This document shows positions 56,873 through 64,000 of a stretch of DNA of 64,000 nt, in pieces. The translations under genes and the position numbers were made by a program. Within the stretch, counting starts at the first letter, position 1. The number at the start of each line of letters is the position of its first letter. Under the pieces are notes generated by a model. The model was not told the origin of the DNA. It did no database searches and saw only the letters and a list, made by a program, of their open reading frames with translations. Source of the stretch: Chlorops oryzae (lineage: Eukaryota; Arthropoda; Insecta; Diptera; Chloropidae); NCBI GenBank assembly GCA_020466095.1, contig CM035807.1:97080848-97144847 (forward strand), given 5' to 3'.

Positions 56873-59031
56873 TAGGGATCGGATTTTACATATGTAAAAA
56901 AATATTTAAAAAATATTCAAATATATTCAAAATATATTTAAAAAAATATTTTAAATATTCTGTTTCTATTTAAAAATATGTTAATTCAATTAGAAAAATA
57001 TCTACAGATATTTTCAAACAGCGCCGAACTTAATCGAGATAGATCTTACTTCAGTGTTGTAACAGTTTTATTTTTTTGGACCTAGGTTCAGGTACAGTTG
57101 TTTGTAAAACAAAGGTCCAGGTCCAAGGTACTGAAAATTGTACCTAGGTACAGTACCTAGGTTTTTGTGCCATTGCAACTGTCTAATTTATAGATAGAAA
57201 AAACAGAAAGACGCACAGTGCCGCGAAAGTGGCCAAAAATACCAAAAATTAAAGTTAAAATTGTTTTCAAATTTTGAGTATTAATAACAGGTTATACTTG
57301 TACTGAGAAAAATCAAAAATAATTATACCAATATGTTGAACCGTTTAAGCGTACCACGCCTCTGAAGTTGCAGTTTTCAAAATCTTTGGGTTTTTTATTT
57401 GACAGAGCTTCGAAAGTTGTCCAAATTTAATATGCTATATTTTAGTTGCTTGTGGTTCAAACATAATGATTTATATGTGAAATTAAAATTTTGGACCTAT
57501 ACTACAATGTGGTATTAATTTCTTCTTAATTTTTTGTAGTATATGCGAATTTACATTAAATCATAGCAAGGAGCTTGAAAATACAAGTAAAAATACAAAC
57601 AAGTAAGAAAGCTAAAGTCGGTCAAGCCCGACTTTGAAATACCCAACGTCCCGACGTTATGAGCGCACTATGTTTTGCTTCTCTATTTATGGGCGTGGCA
57701 GTGGGAGGGCCACATAAATTATTTCCATACAGCTTTCATTCGCCTTGGTAGACCTATGTTGCGAATTTGAAGCTTCTACGCCTTTTACTTCGGAAGTTAC
57801 GAAAAATCTTCATTTGTGGGCGTGGAAGTGGGCGGGTCAAATAAAATTTTTTCCTACACCTTCCATTCGCCTTGGTCAACCTATGTTGCGAATTTGAAGC
57901 TTCTACGCTTTTTACTTCACAGGTTACGATAAGCCCTTATTTGTGGGCTTATTTGTGGGCGTGGCTCACGGAGGCCGGCGTCCATTTTTTTCCCAGGATA
58001 TGTCCCTTTTCGTAGTTTACCAGTACACCAAACATCAATGGAATGTGTTGAGTGTTTCGCAAGTTACAAGCATTTTACTGAAAACACATTATACTCATTT
58101 GTGGGCGTTGCAGTGGGCGGATGTCTCCCATTTTTACTAAGGATCATACTCGGATCCCGATATACCTGTGTGCCAAATTCGACTTGATTGGTCCAGCCGT
58201 TTCGGAGGAGATCCGACCACGGACGGACGGACGAACGGACAGACGGACGGACAGACGGACATGTCTAAATCGATTCAGTTTTTGATCCTGATCATTTCCA
58301 TATATATATGTCTATATCTCCGGAGCTTAGTTCTCCCTGTTACAAGATTTGCACAAAACTAATATACTCCGCTTACGCTGGGTATAAAAATTCATCTTCA
58401 AAATTGAATACAAAAAAATAACCCTAAATAACCTCTACATTGATCTGTCAGTATATTTTATCAGAAGCTTTTCCATATTTCATTATTTAAGACAATCCAC
58501 TGAGTGTTAGTGGCGATCATAGCACGACACAAATCATAATTAAAATCAGAATGTGATTTGCTTACTTCGACTTCATCATTTTTTTCTTCTTTACTTGATT
58601 CCTTTTCTAAGGCCAGCTTTTTGTGTGTTTAGTCTTAATATGTTGCTACAGCAAAGATTTTTTTGCTTTTAACCTTAAAGGTAACAAAAGATTACCTTTT
58701 ATCTCATAATGAGCAATAGAAACCAAAAACTTACGATGCATTTACATAGCTAACAATAAACTTGATCACCATTTTGAATCTCCAGGTACTCGCAGTTTAT
58801 TATGCGCAACCACTTCGCTATGAGATTTTTGTTTTTGCTCATTTTCAAAAATTTCCGGATTGACAAAATTTTTTGCCGTGTTGGTTAAATATATTTTACT
58901 ATCGCCTACTGCGCTTATATTGAAAAATATTTGAAAATATTCAAAAATATGTAAAGATATTTAAACATATTTTATATATAAATTATTCAAAAAAATAAAA
59001 TATATTTTAAATATGTAAAATCCGATCCCTA
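56873..59031. mobile_element. hAT-type element, 2.16 kb, perfect 8-bp target duplication
   Basis: The termini are TAGGGATCGGATTTTACATA on the left and, inverted, ATGTAAAATCCGATCCCTA on the right. GTAATAAA is present on both sides (56865-56872 and 59032-59039). An 8-bp duplication and TAG-type ends fit the hAT superfamily. No intact transposase ORF is seen. The interior contains an AT-rich subterminal region (ATATTT repeats at both ends), a GGTACAGT/CCTAGGTAC-rich stretch (about 57058-57170) and the nested repeat at 57595-58392. It is inserted in LINE sequence: minus-strand LINE reading resumes beyond the right end. Confidence 0.8.
57595..58392 (+). repeat. Interspersed repeat with GGGCGTGGC subrepeats and GGAC-type tandem motif
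   Basis: It begins with a small palindrome (AAAGTCGGTCAAGCCCGACT, then TT) followed by ATACCCAACG. It ends with CGCTTACGCTGGGTATAAAA, whose complement resembles the start. Inside are subrepeats of about 140-150 bp containing TTTGTGGGCGTGG, CATTCGCCTTGG and ATGTTGCGAATTTGAAGCTT, and then CAAATTCGACTTGATTGGTC. A GGACGGACGGAC run lies at 58212-58260. The ATTCGACTTGATTGGTCCAG / GGACGGAC / GGGTATAA architecture is that of a widespread non-coding repeat class in flies; I do not assign a family name. A chance 65-codon ORF (57943-58140) lies within it. Confidence 0.65.
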
Positions 59032-59039
59032 GTAATAAA

Positions 59040-60470
59040 TGCCACAATTGGTGTTCGGTATAGGACAATTTTCGTCTTCCTGTTTAGAAAATTCCTTTTT
59101 AGAGGAAGAAAGTTCCTTTTTAGATATGCTTTCGTAACACAGAGTAGCATATACGTTCGTAAAAAAAGTCAACAGGAGAATATTTTTCCAGGGATAAAGT
59201 TTGTCACCAGGCACTAGTGCAGTAGTCACCTTGGGAATAAAGACATTTACGTCAAGAATTATACTCTTAATCTATTGCAATTATTTTTAACTGTATGTTG
59301 CAGAATATTCTTATTTGAAAACTACAAAAAATTCAGTTCTTCTCTTGAGACTTTTCACTAAATATTTTATTATTATTATTTTTTTTTTTTAGATTACATC
59401 TCTTTCTGCAAGCCCTATTAAAGTTCTTAAAAGCAATAAAAAACAAAGAAACAATTTTGATCGCTAAGCTTCCTCTAGTCACTCTTATTCTCTTAACGTT
59501 ACGGTTACGTAAGATTAAGTAGACGTAATCTCACGTCATAAGTGAATAGATCTTTAGTTACGAAAACATTCAATCACGAAACCCATTGAGATAAATATAG
59601 CGAAAATTGACGTTTGATAGCAAAAGAGATTAAAATGTAAAAAAAAAAAATTAGAAATTAGAAAAAATTGAATGATTGGAATTAACTCTTCGATTTCCAT
59701 GTCCAAGCTAATGAAGATTTCGATCTTAATTTTCACTGAATTAACATAGAATGATTTGTTGCTCACAAAAAACATACTTATACATACTCTTTTAAAATCC
59801 ATTTTAAATTTACCCTGCTAAAATGATTATATTTAGAGCCCGAAATTCTCATTTTAGCTGTGGATAAATTTAAACGGGATTTTGCAAGATCTTTTCAATT
59901 GCCTTAATGAAAATTTGATGAGAATTTTAAAAAATTTCTCTATGGCACAAAAAAAAAGCCTTTGCCACCTGCAGATGACTCTGAAAATTGGAGAGTTAAC
60001 TTCAATTTACTCTTAAAGATTCCAAATTAAGATGTCACTATATTGAAACAAAGACTTCTTCATCTCTTTCTTGCGTGTTTAAGTGTCGCGGTCTATCCCG
60101 GGGTCCACAGAATGGGACCAGCTCTTCCATTTTATTCTGTCGGCTGCATCATCCGAAGTAAGTCCTCCAGTACAGCCTCTAGGTCCCATTTTATTGTGTC
60201 CATCCAGCCAGTATTCTGTCCTCATTTGCTTTCAGGACGTGTCCATACCAGCGTAGCCTTGTTTCACCCAATTTGTCAACTCAAAAACGGCTCCGAATGT
60301 CGACGTTTGAAATATGCTCAAGACGAGAATTTCTTTAATTTCAGTAAAAAATTACTTGGAGATCAATGAGTGAAAACGTTTTAAGTCATTTTTACTTCAG
60401 GATACACCAAACGATTATATGTACCGAACATAATATCCTGCCACAACTTAACCTCTTTGCTCCCGTGTAT
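59040..60470. other. Intergenic: LINE fragments only
   Basis: The left edge continues the LINE interrupted by the hAT insertion (minus-strand NTNCGIYY before the junction). How far it continues leftward in protein terms (to about 59230) is uncertain. Another LINE fragment is at 60075-60270. The remainder is AT-rich with chance ORFs. Confidence 0.45.
60075..60270 (-). pseudogene. Third LINE C-terminal fragment
   Basis: The minus strand encodes RLRWYGHVLKANEDRI, then broken frames with WTQ and MGPRGC-like blocks. SDDAADRIKWKSWSHSVDPG follows, ending near the DP that typically closes RTE-type LINE ORFs. Stops lie between the blocks. It is only a few hundred bases long and not connected to the other LINE pieces. 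Confidence 0.65.
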
Positions 60471-60478
60471 GACGAATG

Positions 60479-61300
60479 CATAGCTGTGAAGTAATGATTA
60501 CTAATCGTAGTCATTAGTAATTTGATTACTTTTATCCAAAAGTTGAAGTAATTGATTAAGTACGATTCTTTTCTGTTTGGCCCAATAATCCAAGAATTAC
60601 GAATACAAATAATCAAATTGGAATCACGATTACTTGCGATTACGAAAAATAATCAAAAATAATCAAAAGTAATCAAAAAAGTAATCCGACTACTTTTGAA
60701 AATTATTTTTGATTATTTTTGATTATTTTTAGGGTTTTCGTCTGTTTAACTAGGAATTTTCAGAAATTTGATTCAAAAACAAATACAAATATATGTAATA
60801 TAAATATTTTATTATGAAACAGAACGAAAACACACAATGCATGATAAAACAAAGAAACCATTTTACTTCAAACCGCTATTCGCCTTGAGTTACTATGCCG
60901 GCAAAAGAATATATTCTTTCAACTGGCGCTGATGATGTCAAAGACGTATTAAATGCTACAAAGGGTTCCTTCAACAAGTTGTACTTTTGCAAAATAGTTT
61001 CAGCACTTGAATTATCGTTCAAGTACTTAGCAGAAGAGTTGAACAGACAAAAACCCTAAAAATAATCAAAACTAATCAAAAATAATCTTCAAAAGTAGTC
61101 GGATTACTTTTTTGATTACTTTTGATTATTTTTGATTATTTTTCGTAATCGCAAGTAATCCTGATTCCAATTTGATTATTTGTATTCGTAATCAATTACT
61201 TACCAGAAAAATCTCATATTAGGATTATATAATCATTATAATTCCTTTTAAAATGTAATTTAATTGATTACTAATCGTAATCGCAATTTCACAGCTATGG
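60479..61300 (-). mobile_element. hAT element, 822 bp, with long inverted repeats, 8-bp duplication and transposase relic
   Basis: The termini are CATAGCTGTGAA and, inverted, TTCACAGCTATG. GACGAATG flanks both sides (60471-60478 and 61301-61308). Inverted arms of about 265-270 bp (60479-60751 and about 61037-61300) are full of AATAATCAAAA / TTTTGATTATT words. Between them, 60876-61046 on the minus strand encodes the end of a hAT transposase: SSAKYLNDNSSAETILQKYN, then LLKEPFVAFNTSLTS, then SAPVERIYSFAGIVTQGE and a stop. The SAPVERxFSFAG motif is the conserved C-terminal dimerisation block of hAT transposases. The element is an internal-deletion derivative and non-autonomous. Confidence 0.9.
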
Positions 61301-61308
61301 ACGAATGT

Positions 61309-63443
61309 ATGCTTAAGCATTTAAAATTTGTCCAGCCGGCTTAATTGGCAGGACTGAAGAGGTTGAAATTAAGTTATTTTATACTAATTGTATGTCCCAC
61401 TAACTCCCCTTAATCGAAAAGTTTCAAAATGAGGTGCCATGTGGAAAAATTTCAGTATAAAATTGTAGTATCAAAACAATCTTATCACCCTAAAAATTTC
61501 CAGACAAAATTTTGATCTCCAAATCGTTATCAAAATGGAAATCCAGTACCTAACTGCTAAAAAAAAAAAACCTAGATAACGGATAAATATAAATGGGTTA
61601 TGTATGCGATAGCATTCAAATTTGATGACTAAGAGAACCCGTCGAAAAAAGCGTGCGGCTCGAACGTTTGTTATGATTATGCCTGATTGCCATGCAATTG
61701 AAATCTTTAAAATATAATGGAACGCCAATCCGCCGATATAGTTCAATGGTCGTGGTATTATTCAATCAATATTTGCTGTTGACATTGCTATATTTCTCTG
61801 AATTAGTTCAACTCATTTTTAACGCCCCTAGATTATGTCAGAAACAGAAATTCACGTTCGCCCTCAAACCTTCCTGGCTAGGAATTTTTATATTCACATA
61901 AATTGCTTCCCATTGAGAGAACTTCTTATAGAAATCCACTTCAGTAAGATGTGCTTTTAACCCATTTAAAGCCAAAACTGTATAAAAATTCACAAAACCG
62001 TGCAGTCCGCCGTTAATTTTGTTACTTTTTCTTTTTATTCAAAGATGAAAACTTTTGAGGAACATTTCTGGCAATCGACTATAAAACCAAATGCTATTGA
62101 TGATCTTTTGTGAGCACCTCTTCAGGGAAAACAGTTATAAATAGGTTAATGATAAGACTCACGAGAGCATTGAAAACAGCTTACATGTTAGTCCAATCTT
62201 TTTCCGCCATCTTTATGTCAAGACTAGACAGTAAAACCGTGTGCCAAATTTGTGGCTTGACTTGACATTAATGAAGATTAGTTAAAAATGTGCGTGTGGC
62301 CTATAAAAAAAAAATAGTATTAATATCAATTATATTTCTGAAGGAACAAACTGTAGGTAGGTACCTACAAAAAGAAAATCCTTGTTCAAACGAAAAGAGG
62401 AATGACGACCTAGTCCAAAGAAATGCTTTGTAAAGTGGGCGGAGTGAGAAATGTTATGCATCTTCAAGCCTTGGCCTACCGTTTTTTCGTTGACTTCGTT
62501 ATCTATCAATGTTCGGAGAACGTTTTGTTATTCTTTTTTGTTTCTTATGTTTTTAGCGTTGATTAATCACTGTCAACGATTGCAAGACTCGGATAAGAGA
62601 AGTTAAAATGACTTGCACCAAATGACAGTCCTTCATTTGGGACTGTCGCTTCATTTGCCTCGAATCGCTCTTATTGAGGTGCAAACAAATCATGCAAAGC
62701 CGAGTGGAGTTTATTTATTTTTTTTTTATAAAAATCTGATTTCGGTGCTAAATAGAATGGGCTCAAGTGACTTGAAATCGATTAAATTGTTTTCACAGAC
62801 ATCTGCGTAGTGCAGAGACTCCCAAGCTTTTTTGAGGCGACGAATTTTTCGTGAACAAATCGGTTTTGTAAAGAATTTGATTTCGATAAGGATGAGACTT
62901 TTCGTTTGAGGCCGTTGATCAAGCCACCAACACACCTTTCTCACCTCCCACACTAACGCACAATGCATTGGTGGAATTTTTTTTTTTTTTTTTTTTGCGG
63001 CTATACATATCCCCTGGGTGTCTCAAAATAAGTCCAAAGCTCCCATAGCATTTATGTGAGCGACGAGGTACCCCGCTACCTCTTCCTTTTTCAAATGTAC
63101 TTTTTTTAAATCTTCCATAACATGAAAGTCTGGGAAAAAATATTGTGTTATATTTTCTACATAGTAATCAATAATTCTCATTTAGTTTTTCTAAGGTACC
63201 CGGGTATCTTGGCACTCTATTGAAGGAGTTTTTTCGTCACTCACATAAGGGCAAAATGTGATTTTGAATTCCTGTAAAAAAAAAAACGAGGTTCCGACAA
63301 GACTCCTCTAAAGACTTTTCTCTCCTACGTCTGCGCAAAGGGCCAGAAATTTCCTTTAATTTAGGGGAGATTCCCTTTACTGCAGACAGTGGCCCACTGT
63401 TAGCACAATTTCATCGGAACATGTGAACATTTTGCCTGTGATA
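61309..63443. other. Intergenic, nothing recognised
   Basis: 2.1 kb of AT-rich sequence with short ORFs on both strands (for example 61471-61746 minus, 62726-62968 minus) whose composition follows the local DNA. A poly-T tract lies at about 62979-62996. GAGGTACCCCGCTACCTC occurs near 63067 and GGTACCCGGGTA near 63195, perhaps remnants of an old inverted element. No gene is supported. Confidence 0.5.
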
Positions 63444-63451
63444 GGTAAGTG

Positions 63452-63645
63452 CATGATACAAAGAGAGAAAGATAGCGCCACTTCGGGTACCGCTATTTTG
63501 TAGCATTCGCATTGTTGTTGTTTCCCATGCTAAAGTATAGTTGTGATGTTGGGCTTAGCGTGCAAAACAACAACAACGAAGCTCTCATTTTGTATTTGTG
63601 ACATCATCGGGCTGAAGTGGCGCTATCTTGTTTTCTTGTATCATG
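63452..63645. mobile_element. hAT-type MITE, 194 bp, perfect 8-bp target duplication
   Basis: The left end CATGATACAAAGAGAGAAAG (then ATAGCGCCACTTC) is matched inverted by the right end, which contains GAAGTGGCGCTATCTTG and finishes CTTGTATCATG. GGTAAGTG stands on both sides (63444-63451 and 63646-63653). An inner pair around TTGTTGTTGTTT / AACAACAACAA extends the palindrome. No ORF is present. Confidence 0.85.
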
Positions 63646-63653
63646 GGTAAGTG

Positions 63654-64000
63654 TTGAATATTAAGCTTGCCCCCCAGGGTAATTTAAACTGAAGAAAATC
63701 AAGCATGCTCATGACTAATGCGATTTCAATAGAAATTTTAGAATGGGGAAAAATTTTGATTTATATGCGAAGTCCCACTCCTTGAGGCTCTCGATCTGTG
63801 TTAGTTTGGTATGAGAAACGCTGTAATAAAAATAATGATGCTCTTTTGTTATCATTTATCTACGAAATGAATGTGTTGAAAGGTGAAGTTTTCAATAATT
63901 GAAATCATATGCCTTCAATTGACACAGTTTGGTGGGGCACTGCTGCTTCCTGAGAGTTTTACTACTGCCAAAATACCAAGCATCCAGCCTCTCAGATTAT
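63654..64000. other. Window end, nothing recognised
   Basis: AT-rich sequence without coding character, repeats or recognisable regulatory motifs. Confidence 0.4.

Noticed and set aside
61471..61746. 91-codon hydrophobic minus-strand ORF
   Set aside because: Phe/Ile-rich translation of AT-rich DNA without family resemblance or start context.

Overview
This is nuclear DNA of a higher fly (Diptera, Schizophora). Introns are GT-AG, intergenic DNA is AT-rich with long poly-A/T tracts, and the proteins closely resemble Drosophila ones. The large introns and dense transposon load suggest a tephritid-like genome rather than Drosophila, but I cannot name the species.

Six protein-coding genes are supported by exon chains that stay in frame. 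(1) A + strand gene encodes an unrecognised two-helix membrane protein of about 705 aa; exon 1 is at 682-825 and exons 2-6 at 26992-29309, with a first intron of about 26 kb. (2) STUB1/CHIP is on the - strand (33222-35524). (3) Pescadillo is on the + strand (37282-39342). (4) pelota is on the - strand (39673-49056). (5) hoi-polloi/SNU13 is on the - strand (50947-51384). (6) The PKA catalytic subunit Pka-C1 is on the + strand (54118-55179). Genes 2-6 are housekeeping functions: protein quality control, 60S ribosome biogenesis, ribosome rescue, splicing/snoRNP assembly and cAMP signalling. Pes and pelota are convergent with only 330 bp between stop codons. hoi-polloi and Pka-C1 are divergent.

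The standout structure is at 12532-23488, inside intron 1 of gene 1. It is an element of about 11 kb bounded by inverted flanks of about 430 bp and filled with 13 tandem copies of a unit of about 720 bp. Each unit is itself a long palindrome. The two arms within a unit differ visibly, while whole units are almost identical, so an old palindrome was amplified recently. It is either a giant foldback-type element or a hairpin-RNA (endo-siRNA) source locus. Transcription of the host intron would make a chain of hairpins with arms of more than 300 bp.

The rest is a transposon graveyard with several well-defined insertions. Three hAT-type elements have perfect 8-bp target duplications (56873-59031, 60479-61300, 63452-63645); one has landed in a LINE and one keeps a transposase C-terminus. 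A pogo/Tigger-like MITE sits in a 53-bp tandem repeat. Two LINEs with RNase H lie antisense in the introns of CHIP and pelota. Three LINE 3' fragments lie on the - strand, one continuing into a 360-bp ATC/GAT microsatellite. Several other palindromic MITEs are present. The Pes promoter and 5' leader, including the start codon, are duplicated in tandem.
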